From positions 310,001 to 374,000 of the forward strand of contig NZ_BSQG01000002.1 in assembly GCF_030268225.1 (NCBI RefSeq): a DNA stretch of 64,000 nt, in the 5' to 3' direction. The notes under the pieces were generated by a model, which did no database searches, had not been told where the DNA came from, and saw nothing but the letters and a program-made list of their open reading frames with translations. Positions 35,860 through 46,224 of this stretch are shown one piece after another (positions within the stretch are counted from its first letter, which is position 1; every line of letters begins with the position of its first letter). The stretch is from Nocardiopsis ansamitocini. GTDB taxonomy: Bacteria; Actinomycetota; Actinomycetes; Streptosporangiales; Streptosporangiaceae. Both the position numbers and the translations under genes were made by a program.

Positions 35860-36276
35860 CTACTGCTCGGGGGGGTGGGTGTTGAAGATGGTGAGCCGGG
35901 TGCGGCGCACCAGCTCGCCGCCCGGGGCGTCCGGGCGTGCGACCCCGGCGGCCCGCCGCACTGCCGCACGCGCCGCCTCCATCTCGTTGTGAAGATGGAA
36001 CAGGTGCTCGCGCAACTCGGTGACCTCGCGCTGTAGCTCCAGGATGCGTTTGATCCCGGCGAGGTTGATGCCCTCCACCTGGGACAGCCGCTGTACCTCC
36101 CGCAACTGCTGGATGTCGCGCATCGAGTAGCGCCGTCCACGTCCGGACGCCCGGCCCGGTGAGACCAGACCGAGCCGGTCGTACTGCCGAAGGGTCTGCG
36201 GGTGCAGCCCGGACAGCTCCGCCGCCACCGAGATGACATAGACCGGAGTGTCATCGCCGAACGCGGGAGTGGTCAT
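35860..36276 (-). CDS. hspR: Heat-shock repressor HspR (MerR family)
   Basis: A 138-residue MerR-type repressor. The helix-turn-helix is PVYVISVAAELSGLHPQTLR then QYDRLGLVSPGRA, followed by a helical dimer segment LSQVEGINLAGIKRILELQ. HspR binds HAIR operators and represses dnaK; DnaK acts as its co-repressor. A HAIR-like repeat lies upstream of dnaK at 40240. hspR is the fourth gene of the dnaK operon and starts 5 bases after dnaJ stops. Confidence 0.95.
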   Translation of the reverse strand: MTTPAFGDDTPVYVISVAAELSGLHPQTLRQYDRLGLVSPGRASGRGRRYSMRDIQQLREVQRLSQVEGINLAGIKRILELQREVTELREHLFHLHNEMEAARAAVRRAAGVARPDAPGGELVRRTRLTIFNTHPPEQ

Positions 36277-36281
36277 GGCTC

Positions 36282-37445
36282 TTACGCCCCCTTAGCCCGC
36301 GCTTCGAGGTCGCTGCGCGGGTCCTGGTCGGCCGTGGCGGTGCGGAACTGCTCCAGGGCTTGCCGAGCCTCACTGCTGAGGTTCTGCGGGACCGCGACCT
36401 CGATGGTGACCAGCATGTCGCCGACCGTGCCGTCGCGTCGCTGGGCACCCTTGCCGCGGACCCGGAGCGTGCGCCCGTTGGGTGTGCCCTGGGGAATCTT
36501 GACGGTGACAGGGAAACCGTTCATCGTCGGGACGCGGACGTCCGCGCCGAGTACCGCCTCGGGGAAGGTCACCGGGACGGTGATGGTCAGATTGTCACCG
36601 GACTTGCCGAACACCGGGTGCGGCTGCACATGTACCACCACGAATAGGTCTCCGGCCGGGCCGCCTCGTTCGCCCGGCGCGCCCTTGCCCTTGATGCGGA
36701 TCTTCTGGCCGTCGGACACGCCTGCCGGGATCCGGGCCTGAATCGTGCGGGTGCTCTTGCCGCGTCCGCTGCCGTGGCAGGTGGTGCACGGGTCGTCGAC
36801 GACGAGTCCGCGCCCCCGGCACTCGCTGCACGGCTCCGACAGGGAGAAGCCGCCCAGGTTCTTGTTCTCGTGCCCGGTCCCCGAGCACTTGGGGCAGACC
36901 CGCGGCGCACTGCCGTCCTTGGCCCCGGTGCCCCGGCAGGTCGGGCAGGAAGTCTCGGAGGTCAGATGGAACGACCGGGTCACCCCGTTGGCGGCCTCCG
37001 CGAAGGTCAGCTTCGCCTCGGTCTCCACGTCCGCGCCGCGTCTGGCCTGGGTCGTCGACCGGCCTCCGCGTCCGCCGAACAGGCCCCCGAACAGGTCGCT
37101 CAGCCGCTCGCCGCCTGCGCCGCCGGCACCACCCGGGGTTCCCTGGCCGAACAGGTCACCGAGGTTGAAGTCGCCGGCCCCGCCGCCGCCATTGGGGCGG
37201 TAGGCCCCGCCGAACATGGAACGGGCGTCGTCGTACTCCTTGCGGCGTTTCTCGTCGGACAGGACGCTGTACGCCTCGGAGATCTCCTTGAAGGTCTTCT
37301 CCGCCTCGGCGTCGCTCTTGTTGGCGTCGGGGTGGTACTTACGGGCGAGCTTGCGGTAGGACGACTTGATCTCGTCAGCCGTGGCCGTCTTTGAGACTCC
37401 GAGGACCTTGTAAAAGTCCTTCTCCAGGTAGTCCTTGGTGCTCAT
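36282..37445 (-). CDS. dnaJ: Chaperone protein DnaJ
   Basis: A 387-residue full-length DnaJ. The J domain opens MSTKDYLEKDFYKVLGVSKT and carries the HPD motif in ARKYHPDANK. A Gly/Phe-rich stretch follows, then four zinc-finger repeats CPTCRGTG, CPKCSGTG, CSECRGRG and CTTCHGSG, then the client-binding C-terminal domains. It activates DnaK ATPase. The ATG at 37445 was chosen from the conserved opening; the longer frame has no support. The gap to grpE is 136 bases. Confidence 0.96.
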   Translation of the reverse strand: MSTKDYLEKDFYKVLGVSKTATADEIKSSYRKLARKYHPDANKSDAEAEKTFKEISEAYSVLSDEKRRKEYDDARSMFGGAYRPNGGGGAGDFNLGDLFGQGTPGGAGGAGGERLSDLFGGLFGGRGGRSTTQARRGADVETEAKLTFAEAANGVTRSFHLTSETSCPTCRGTGAKDGSAPRVCPKCSGTGHENKNLGGFSLSEPCSECRGRGLVVDDPCTTCHGSGRGKSTRTIQARIPAGVSDGQKIRIKGKGAPGERGGPAGDLFVVVHVQPHPVFGKSGDNLTITVPVTFPEAVLGADVRVPTMNGFPVTVKIPQGTPNGRTLRVRGKGAQRRDGTVGDMLVTIEVAVPQNLSSEARQALEQFRTATADQDPRSDLEARAKGA

Positions 37446-37581
37446 CGACGCCTGCTTCTCCCTGTGCTCGTCCGTTGTGTCTGCATCCCCCGCCGATCCC
37501 GGCCGCCAAGGGCCGGATCCGCCGTGTTCGGCGGAAGGCCGGGGGCGGTGCCGCGGTTTCGGCCGCACCGCCCCCGGTTCA

Positions 37582-38283
37582 CTACTGCTCGCCCTCGGCC
37601 GGGGCCTCTGCCTCGGCGGGTGAGGGCGTCTCGGCCGCGGGCTGCGGCGCGGGCGCATCGTCACCCGGCCCGGCCACGACCACGCGGGCCGGTCGGATGA
37701 TGCGCTCACCGATGAGGTAACCGGGCTGGAACACTTCCAGGACGGTGGGCACGCTCACGCCGGGGGAGGGGACCATGGTCAGGGCCTCGTGCACGTTCGG
37801 GTCGAACTCGTCGCCCTGCTCCGCGTACTTCTTCAACCCCAACTTGGTCACCAGCGACTCCAGCGACTCGCCGACCGACTTGAACCCGCCGTTCAGCTCG
37901 TCGTGGGAGCGGGCCCGCCCGATGTCGTCCAGGATCGGCAGCAGCTCGCCCAGGACCTGGGCCAGCGCCTGCTCCCGCACGACCACCCGGTCGCGCTCGA
38001 CCCGCTTGCGGTAGTTGACGTACTCCGCCTGCAACCGCTTCAGGTCGTTCGTGCGCTCGGTGAGTTCCTCCCGCAGCGACGACAGTTCCGTGTCGTCGAG
38101 CGCGGGAACCTCCTCTGCGACTACGGGTTCCGCAGCGTCGTCCGGCTCTGCCTCGGGCGCCGCAGTCGGCTCCTCGGCAGGCTCCGGGGTACGCAGCTCA
38201 CCGGTTTCGGGGTCGATGCGCCGCTTGTCGCGGATCACCGGGCCCTGCTGTTCGTTGCCGTTCTCGTTCTCCGGCACCGCCAT
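37582..38283 (-). CDS. grpE: Nucleotide exchange factor GrpE
   Basis: A 233-residue GrpE. The core has DLKRLQAEYVNYRKRVERDR (long helix) and the beta-domain end VLEVFQPGYLIGERIIRPAR. N- and C-terminal extensions are acidic and Ala/Pro-rich, as in other actinobacteria. It releases ADP from DnaK. Starts 34 bases after dnaK stops. Confidence 0.96.
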   Translation of the reverse strand: MAVPENENGNEQQGPVIRDKRRIDPETGELRTPEPAEEPTAAPEAEPDDAAEPVVAEEVPALDDTELSSLREELTERTNDLKRLQAEYVNYRKRVERDRVVVREQALAQVLGELLPILDDIGRARSHDELNGGFKSVGESLESLVTKLGLKKYAEQGDEFDPNVHEALTMVPSPGVSVPTVLEVFQPGYLIGERIIRPARVVVAGPGDDAPAPQPAAETPSPAEAEAPAEGEQ

Positions 38284-38317
38284 TTAGCTACGCCTCCTCT
38301 TCGACTGGCCGCGGACT

Positions 38318-40168
<1,851 letters not shown>

Positions 40169-40239
40169 GAGTGCATCCTCCGTGAAAGTTGAGTCGTACT
40201 AGCGCAATATTGCTTCGGGATCTGCTTGCTGTCAAATCA

Positions 40240-40260
40240 GTTGAGTCGGGTCGGCTCAAC
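40240..40260 (-). promoter_or_regulatory. HAIR operator (HspR-binding) upstream of dnaK
   Basis: GTTGAGT-N7-GCTCAAC. Six bases of each arm pair, in the CTTGAGT-N7-ACTCAAG layout known for HspR. A further half-site GTTGAGT lies at 40188-40194. The rest of the 40169-40597 gap holds the etfD control motif. Confidence 0.8.
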
Positions 40261-40511
40261 TTTCCTTGCATGAAGGATCAACGTGGCTGTGGGGTCACTT
40301 GTTCCCGTTCCGATCGTCTTCTTCCCGTGGAATCGACGAACCAAGGGGCTTTTCAGGGAAGACCTTGACCCGGCTCAGGGGATGGCGTTCGGCCTCTCGG
40401 GGGCGCTCGCGCGGCGAGCCTGCGTCAGGGGGTGCGCACGCTGATCACTAACGTAGGAGTTATCTGGCTTCCGGTGCGGATGCCCTCCCGCAGGGGCACC
40501 GGCCGGCATTG

Positions 40512-40536
40512 CACTACTCGCTAGTAACATAAATTT
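40512..40536 (+). promoter_or_regulatory. 25-bp motif upstream of etfD, shared with fadE
   Basis: CACTAC-TCGC-TAGTAACATAAATTT. Twenty-one of 25 positions match the fadE motif and the distance to the ATG (61 bases) is identical. The core TACTCGCTAGTA is palindromic. Confidence 0.7.
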
Positions 40537-40597
40537 CTGATCCCCGGTGTGTGGCGCATCGGGAGACCTGAGCCAAGCAGGATGGAGGCCGCGGACG

Positions 40598-42745
40598 ATG
40601 CTCCACGTGATTCTGGGGATCTTTTCGGTTGCGTTCGCCGTGGTCGGGACAGCGATGTTCGCGATTGGCATCCGCCATGTCGTGCGAACCGTGCGCCTCG
40701 GCCAACCGGTGACCGACCGTCAGGGTCCGTTCGGGAAGCGCTTGACGAACATGCTGGTCGAAACGCTCGGCCACACCCGCATGCTCAAGTGGCGGTGGAT
40801 CGGTGTCGCGCACTGGTTCGTGATGGTGTCCTTCGGCGCGCTGTTCTTCACTATCGTCGAGGCGTTCGGCGAGGTCTGGAACCCGCACTACGAAATCCCG
40901 ATCATCGGGGAGTGGGCGGTCTACGGCCTTGCCATGGAGCTCATCGCAGCCCTGGGCGCGCTGGCGATCCTGGGACTGGCCGTCTACCGCCAGGTGCGAG
41001 GACCGCGCCGGCTGGGCCGCCAGTCGCGGTTCGCCAACTCGACCCACTGGCAGGCCTACTACGTCGAGGCCTACATCTTCGGCATCTACCTCTGCATCTT
41101 CCTGATCCGCGGCTTCCGCGTGGCCATGGACCACTTCCCCTACCCGGTGTGGGCCACCCCCGTCTCACACGCCCTGGGTGCGGTTCTGCCGCCCTCGGAG
41201 ATCGGTCTGTCGGTCGTGGCCACGGTGAAGCTCGTGCTGTCCTTCCTGTTCTTCGCGATGATCGGCAAGATCCTCACGATGGGGATCGGGTGGCACCGCT
41301 TCACCGCCTTCTTCAACATCTACTTCAAGCGCAACGCCGACGGCAGCGTCGCGCTCGGCCCGGCCAAGCAGATGCTGAACAAGGACGGCAAGCCGCTGGA
41401 CTTCGAGGAGGCCGACCCCGACGAGGACCCCTTCGGGGTCGGAAAGGTCGAGGACTTCACCTGGAAGGGCCTCCTCGACTTCACCACCTGCACCGAGTGC
41501 GGCCGCTGCCAGTCGCAGTGCCCGGCCTGGAACACCGGCAAGCCGCTCTCGCCCAAGAAGCTGGTCATGGACCTGCGCGACCACGCCTATGCCAAGGCGC
41601 CCTACCTGACGGCCGGGATCAACGAGCAGACCCCCGACATCCATGACGACGTCCTCGCCCTGCTCAGCCGCCCGCTGGTGGGTACCGAGGAGGAGAACGG
41701 CGTCATCGACCCCGACGTCCTGTGGGCCTGCACCAACTGCGGTGCCTGCGTCGAGCAGTGCCCCGTCGACATCGAGCACGTCGACCACATCCTGGACATG
41801 CGTCGCTACCAGGTCATGATCGAGTCGAACTTCCCCTCCGAGGCCAACAGCCTGCTCAAGAACCTTGAGAACAAGGGCAACCCGTGGGGGATGAGCGAGA
41901 CCAAGCGGATGGACTGGATCTCCGAGGTCGACTTCGAGGTCCCTGTCGTCGAGGACAAGCTGCCCGAGGGGACCGAGTACCTGTTCTGGGTCGGTTGCGC
42001 GGGCGCGCTTGAGGACCGTGCGAAGAAGACCACCAAGGCGATTGCCGAACTCCTGCACATCGCCGGGGTCAAGTTCGCGGTGCTGGGCGGGATGGAGGCG
42101 TGCACCGGCGACCCGGCGCGCCGCCTGGGCATGGAGTTCATCTTCCAGATGCTGGCCCAGCAGAACGTCGAGACCCTCAACGAGGTCGGCGTCACCAGGA
42201 TCGTGGCGAGCTGCCCGCACTGCTTCAACACCCTGGGCAACGAGTACCCGCAGCTGGGCGGCAACTACGACGTCGTCCACCACAGTCAACTGCTGGCCGC
42301 ACTCGTGGACGAGGGACGGCTCACCCCGGTCCAGCCGATCGAGGAGAACATCACCTACCACGACCCCTGCTTCCTGGGGCGGCACAACAAGGTCTACACC
42401 CCGCCGCGCGACATCATGGCCCAGGTTCCCGGGATCACGACCGTGGAGATGCACCGCCACAAGGAGCGCGGCTTCTGCTGCGGCGCGGGCGGTGCGCGGA
42501 TGTGGATGGAAGAGCGCATCGGCAAGCGCATCAACACCGAGCGGGTCGACGAGGCCCTGACCACCAACCCCGACACCGTGTCCACGGCTTGCCCGTTCTG
42601 CCAGGTCATGCTCGGTGATGCCATCAACGAGAAGAAGTCCAAGGGCGAGGCGAAGGAGACTCTGGAGGTCGTCGACGTCTCCCAGCTCCTGCTCCGCTCG
42701 GTCAAGGGCGAGCAGCCTGCGACGGCCGAGGAGCCGGCGGTCTAG
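40598..42745 (+). CDS. etfD: EtfD-type membrane Fe-S oxidoreductase
   Basis: A 715-residue protein with about six N-terminal membrane segments (for example VILGIFSVAFAVVGTAMFAI and SVVATVKLVLSFLFFAMIG), two 4Fe-4S motifs (CTECGRCQSQCP, CTNCGACVEQCP) and two CCG domains (CPHCFNTL, HDPCFLGRHN, CCGAGG). This is the layout of mycobacterial Rv0338c/EtfD, which passes electrons from acyl-CoA dehydrogenases, via ETF, to the quinone pool. ATG at 40598 with GGAGG 9 bases upstream. The upstream motif suggests co-control with the acyl-CoA dehydrogenase at 27455. Confidence 0.9.
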   Translation: MLHVILGIFSVAFAVVGTAMFAIGIRHVVRTVRLGQPVTDRQGPFGKRLTNMLVETLGHTRMLKWRWIGVAHWFVMVSFGALFFTIVEAFGEVWNPHYEIPIIGEWAVYGLAMELIAALGALAILGLAVYRQVRGPRRLGRQSRFANSTHWQAYYVEAYIFGIYLCIFLIRGFRVAMDHFPYPVWATPVSHALGAVLPPSEIGLSVVATVKLVLSFLFFAMIGKILTMGIGWHRFTAFFNIYFKRNADGSVALGPAKQMLNKDGKPLDFEEADPDEDPFGVGKVEDFTWKGLLDFTTCTECGRCQSQCPAWNTGKPLSPKKLVMDLRDHAYAKAPYLTAGINEQTPDIHDDVLALLSRPLVGTEEENGVIDPDVLWACTNCGACVEQCPVDIEHVDHILDMRRYQVMIESNFPSEANSLLKNLENKGNPWGMSETKRMDWISEVDFEVPVVEDKLPEGTEYLFWVGCAGALEDRAKKTTKAIAELLHIAGVKFAVLGGMEACTGDPARRLGMEFIFQMLAQQNVETLNEVGVTRIVASCPHCFNTLGNEYPQLGGNYDVVHHSQLLAALVDEGRLTPVQPIEENITYHDPCFLGRHNKVYTPPRDIMAQVPGITTVEMHRHKERGFCCGAGGARMWMEERIGKRINTERVDEALTTNPDTVSTACPFCQVMLGDAINEKKSKGEAKETLEVVDVSQLLLRSVKGEQPATAEEPAV

Positions 42746-42858
42746 TCACTGTCACGTGCGGGACCGGGCCCCGGGGGAACAAGGCGAGACCGCCCTCCCC
42801 AGGGGCCCGCGTCGTTGCGGCTGCCGGTCGGGCGGACCGGAAGGGGGCCGGGGCCCGG

Positions 42859-43077
42859 TCAGCGGCGAGGCATGCGCACCCGGCGACGCACGGTGTGCGG
42901 AGCACGCGGGGCCGGCGGGACCGGGGCAACGGAGGGAGGAAGTCCCAGCACCCGGTCGAGTTCTTCGGGACTGATCCGGCCTACCGCAGTCGCCGCTGCG
43001 ACCAGGACGTCGGTGTAGAGGTCGATCTCGGCCAGAGCGACGTCATCGTGCAGACGCGTGTCGAGGTTTGTGTCCAC
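42859..43077 (-). CDS. Small conserved actinobacterial protein
   Basis: A 72-residue protein, VDTNLDTRLHDDVALAEID then LYTDVLVAAATAVGRISPEE and a basic Pro/Arg tail VRRRVRMPRR. Small proteins with the LHDDVALAEIxLY phrase are found in many actinobacteria; function unknown. The GTG at 43077 has GGAGG 9 bases upstream; the longer frame has no ribosome site. Convergent with etfD. Confidence 0.7.
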   Translation of the reverse strand: MDTNLDTRLHDDVALAEIDLYTDVLVAAATAVGRISPEELDRVLGLPPSVAPVPPAPRAPHTVRRRVRMPRR

Positions 43078-43403
43078 CGGCACCCGCCTCCAATACGAAC
43101 AGTCCCCCGGCAGGGGAAAGCCCTGCCGATTCGGAGGAGCCGAGGGAGGGCCGCCGTTCAGTGTCGATATCAAGATTACGCGGCGGTAGCCAGGCGGGGC
43201 ATGGCCCATCAGGACCATTTTCGATCTGCCTGCTGATGTAGTTCTTCAATGCCATGGATTCGTGGCATTTCGCATGCCCTATGGGCTAGGGAGACCGAAT
43301 TAGTAGACCGATTTTCTCTCTTTTGAGCAGGGAAAAGCGAACTCGGTCAATTGCTGTGAACTGCGGAGATGATCAGGCGGGTCGGAGTGTGGTGGAGGTG
43401 TTC
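43078..43403. other. Gene-free stretch upstream of the 72-residue protein gene
   Basis: Contains a perfect 8-base-arm hairpin (CGGCAGGG-GAAAG-CCCTGCCG, 43108-43128) close to the start of the minus-strand gene and an AT-rich part at 43250-43350. No gene seen. Confidence 0.35.
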
Positions 43404-43430
43404 CCGATTTCCGGGTAGCCCGGAAATCGG
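43404..43430 (-). terminator. Hairpin directly after the gamma-carbonic-anhydrase gene
   Basis: CCGATTTCCGGG-TAG-CCCGGAAATCGG, perfect 12-base arms touching the stop codon. Confidence 0.85.
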
Positions 43431-43958
43431 TTAGCGCCACTCGACCTGACGGTGCTCCTGTGCGTAGCCCGCGTATTTCTCCGGTGTGCGGGCGAATACG
43501 GCCAGGTCGGCGTCGGTGAGTTCCCGGATCACTTTGCCGGGGACCCCGGCCCACAGCGTTCCGGCGGGCACGACCTTGCGCGGTGGCACCAGCGCTCCGG
43601 CAGCCACGAGCGCTCCTGCGCCCACGCGCGCTCCCCCCAAGACCGTGGCGCCGATTCCGATCAGTGCACCCTCTTCGATGACCGCTCCGTGCACCATCGC
43701 CTGGTGCCCCAGGCTCACCCGGTCGGCGAGGACGGCCGGCTCGCCCGGGTCGGCGTGCAGACCGCACTGGTCCTGAATGTTGCACTGCTCACCGATGACG
43801 ATGTCCTCGGTGTCGGCGCGCAGGACCGATCCGTACCAGACGCTGCTGTGCGCGCCTATGCGCACCCGTCCCACAACGACTGCCCCGGGGGCGATCCATG
43901 CGTCAGGGTGGATCGTCGGTTCACCGAAGGCCGCGTCTCCGATCAGGGCGTCGATCAT
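43431..43958 (-). CDS. Gamma-carbonic anhydrase family protein (hexapeptide repeat)
   Basis: A 175-residue left-handed beta-helix protein of the YrdA/PaaY/CaiE gamma-carbonic-anhydrase group. Repeats run from PDAWIAPGAVVVGRVRIGAH to ALIGIGATVLGGARVGAGAL. Three metal-binding histidines are in CGLHAD and in GHQAMVHG, so a catalytic metal site is intact. The usual end is AGVPGKVIRELTDADLA. Reaction may be CO2 hydration, but many family members have other or unknown substrates. ATG with AAGGAG 9 bases upstream. A palindrome lies 26 bases upstream. Confidence 0.9.
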   Translation of the reverse strand: MIDALIGDAAFGEPTIHPDAWIAPGAVVVGRVRIGAHSSVWYGSVLRADTEDIVIGEQCNIQDQCGLHADPGEPAVLADRVSLGHQAMVHGAVIEEGALIGIGATVLGGARVGAGALVAAGALVPPRKVVPAGTLWAGVPGKVIRELTDADLAVFARTPEKYAGYAQEHRQVEWR

Positions 43959-43983
43959 GGGCCGATCTCCTTCGCCGGACGAG

Positions 43984-43998
43984 CGTTACGTGGTAACG
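43984..43998. promoter_or_regulatory. Palindrome between the carbonic anhydrase and FilP-like genes
   Basis: CGTTAC-GTG-GTAACG, perfect 6-base arms, 26 bases upstream of the anhydrase ATG. The remaining bases to 44321 show no gene. Confidence 0.45.
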
Positions 43999-44321
43999 GA
44001 ATGGCCGATCCAGCCACACCGGGGTGAGAACGCGCATACCTTAGTAGGTGCGCGCCTCCGGCGCATGCGGCGGGCCCGTATCGTCACCCACCACACACTG
44101 GCCGCTGAGGGCGGCCCCGACGCCTCACTACTACTGTGAAGCCTCTGGCGGTCACCATCGCGCCACGCCTCGCACACGGCCCGTCTCCTCGCCGGATCCT
44201 GCCGTCCCGGTAAAGATATGGAATCCCGCTCCCCTATGTGTGTTCCAGATGTTATGGGAATGATAGGCAGGGACTAGTCGTGCACCCCCTCCAACTCTCA
44301 GTCGACCCGGTTGATTAGGAC

Positions 44322-45542
44322 ATGAACGAGCACAGCACAGAGATCCTGCCGAACCTCCTCCGCGAGGAAGCCTTCCCCACCGCGCGCAAGGGCTACGACA
44401 AACATCAGGTCGACGATTTCGTCGTCCGCAACCACAACCAGATCCGTGATCTGCAGGAGCGGCTGGCGCGCGCCCACGACGAGCTGGAGCAATTGCGCCG
44501 CCAGCTCGCCGAGGCCAAGGCCAAGGCCGTGGTGAAGCCGGAGCACGAGCAGATCAGCGAGCGCCTGGCCAACATCCTGCGCATCGCCGACGAGGAAGCC
44601 TCCGACAAGCGCTCCAAGGTCGACAAGGAAGTCGGTGACATCCGCGCGTCGGCGCAGGAGGAGTCGCAGGCCAAGGTCAAGGACGCCCAGGAGCACGCCG
44701 AGCGGATCGTGGGCAGCGCCCGCGACCAGGCCAACGAGCTGGTCACCTCCGCCAAGCAGGAGGCCGAGCAGCTGCGCGAGCAGGCCAAGGAGGAGTCCGA
44801 GCGCAAGCTGGCCGACTCCGAGGCGCGCGCGACGCGCATCCACGAGACCGCCGACCGCCGTCTCGCCACGCTCACCGCGACCCACGGCGAGGCCGCGCGC
44901 AGGCTCAGCGACATGCGCGACACGCTCACCGAGCTGCTCCAGGCCGAGACCAAGGCGGGTCCACTGGACAACGGTCTCTCCCGCGCCGACTTCGGCACGG
45001 AGACCGCAGACGGCGACGAGGCCAAGGACGCCAAGGACGCTAAGGACGCCAAGGAGGCGAAGCCCCAGCAGCCCAAGGCCGAGGGCGCCAAGCCTTCCGC
45101 GCCCAGCGCGCCTCCCGCACCGACAGCGCCTGCGGCCGTGAAGGATGAGGCGGCGGCCAAGAACGAGCAGCCCGCCCCGCAGCGGCCCGCTCCGGCCAAG
45201 CCGCAGCCCGCCCAGAACGCTCCGGCACGCCCCGCTCCCGCCGACGCCGACGAGGCGACCATCAAGCTGAACCCCGACGACGAGGCGACCGCCAGGATCA
45301 GCCCGGAGGACACCAAGGCTGCCGCGGAGCAGTCCGGGCCGTCCTCCCAGCCGGTCCGGCAGAACCCTCAGCGTCCGCAGGGGTTCCGCTACTCGGGTCC
45401 CGCGCCGACTCCGACCGAGGAGCCCACCGCCCAGATGCCGCCGATCAACGATCCCGGCATGACCGGTATCTACCGGCACCCCGAGGCCAAGCCGTCCCCG
45501 GATGACGAGGCCACCGAAGGTGTGCGCATCATTCGCCCGTGA
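44322..45542 (+). CDS. DivIVA/FilP-like coiled-coil protein
   Basis: A 406-residue protein in three parts. Residues about 10-45 (AFPTARKGYDKHQVDDFVVR) resemble the DivIVA membrane-binding head. Residues 45-210 form a long charged coiled coil (RLARAHDELEQLRRQLAEAK, then many Glu/Lys/Arg/Gln heptads). Residues 210-406 are Pro/Ala/Lys-rich and probably disordered, and include three KDA repeats. Streptomyces relatives (FilP, annotated as cellulose-binding protein) organise polar growth. Short leader with no strong Shine-Dalgarno (ATTAGG). A strong terminator follows. Polar growth role is inferred. Confidence 0.85.
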   Translation: MNEHSTEILPNLLREEAFPTARKGYDKHQVDDFVVRNHNQIRDLQERLARAHDELEQLRRQLAEAKAKAVVKPEHEQISERLANILRIADEEASDKRSKVDKEVGDIRASAQEESQAKVKDAQEHAERIVGSARDQANELVTSAKQEAEQLREQAKEESERKLADSEARATRIHETADRRLATLTATHGEAARRLSDMRDTLTELLQAETKAGPLDNGLSRADFGTETADGDEAKDAKDAKDAKEAKPQQPKAEGAKPSAPSAPPAPTAPAAVKDEAAAKNEQPAPQRPAPAKPQPAQNAPARPAPADADEATIKLNPDDEATARISPEDTKAAAEQSGPSSQPVRQNPQRPQGFRYSGPAPTPTEEPTAQMPPINDPGMTGIYRHPEAKPSPDDEATEGVRIIRP

Positions 45543-45558
45543 CGCGGTCGGGCCGATG

Positions 45559-45594
45559 ATGAAGTGGGGCCGGAAGAACCCGGCCCCACTTCAT
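45559..45594 (+). terminator. Hairpin after the FilP-like gene
   Basis: Fifteen-base perfect arms (45559-45573, 45580-45594) with loop AAGAAC, followed by TGATTT. Confidence 0.9.
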
Positions 45595-45660
45595 TGATTT
45601 AGCCCGCTGATGTGGGTTGATGTGGGGCAACGTCGGTCTTGTCCGTTGCTGTCGGCTACG

Positions 45661-46122
45661 ATGCCGAAAACCATGATTATCCGTGCGGCCATCCGCTCCG
45701 ACCTCGGCGCCATCCTGCGGCTCCTGCGCGACATGGGCGACTCCGCCCCGGCGCAGAGCGGCACCGTCCGCATGTCCTCGGCAGCGGTACGTGCCTGGAC
45801 CCGGATCGAGAGCGACCCCGAGCGCACCGTCCTCGTCGCCGAGCGCCGCGGGCAGATCATCGGCACCCTCGATCTCATCGTGGTCGCCAACCTCACCCAT
45901 GACGCCCAGCCGTGGGCGGTCGTCGACAACGTGGTGGTGGATGCGGCCTACCGCCGTCGCGGTATCGGTCGGGCGCTGATCGACGACGCGATGACCCGAG
46001 CCGCTGCCGCGGGCTGCTACAAGGTCGAACTCCTCTCGCACGAGACCCGGCAGGGCGCGCACCACTTCTACCTCGCGGTCGGTTTCGAGAACTCCGCGGA
46101 GGGTTTCCGCCGGTACTTCTGA
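45661..46122 (+). CDS. GNAT-family N-acetyltransferase
   Basis: A 153-residue acetyltransferase. The acetyl-CoA loop is VVDAAYRRRGIGRALIDDAM, preceded by the central strand AVVDNVVV and followed by KVELLSHETRQGAHHFYLAV, GFENSAEGFRRYF. The substrate amine is unknown. ATG at 45661 or at 45673 (MIIRAA) are both possible; there is no ribosome site and both are close behind a TACGAT hexamer, so the message may be leaderless. Confidence 0.87.
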   Translation: MPKTMIIRAAIRSDLGAILRLLRDMGDSAPAQSGTVRMSSAAVRAWTRIESDPERTVLVAERRGQIIGTLDLIVVANLTHDAQPWAVVDNVVVDAAYRRRGIGRALIDDAMTRAAAAGCYKVELLSHETRQGAHHFYLAVGFENSAEGFRRYF

Positions 46123-46224
46123 GTGCCGGCGTGCCGGTGCGTGTCCGCCGCGGACCGTGTCCTCCTGGCAGGGCGGACGCCGAAGGGCCGGCCGCCGAAG
46201 GACGACCGGCCGGGAAGACGCGGA

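Noticed and set aside
45023-45058. CRISPR-like or regulatory tandem repeat
   Set aside because: It is a run of AAGGACGCC units coding for repeated Lys-Asp-Ala in the disordered tail of the FilP-like protein.
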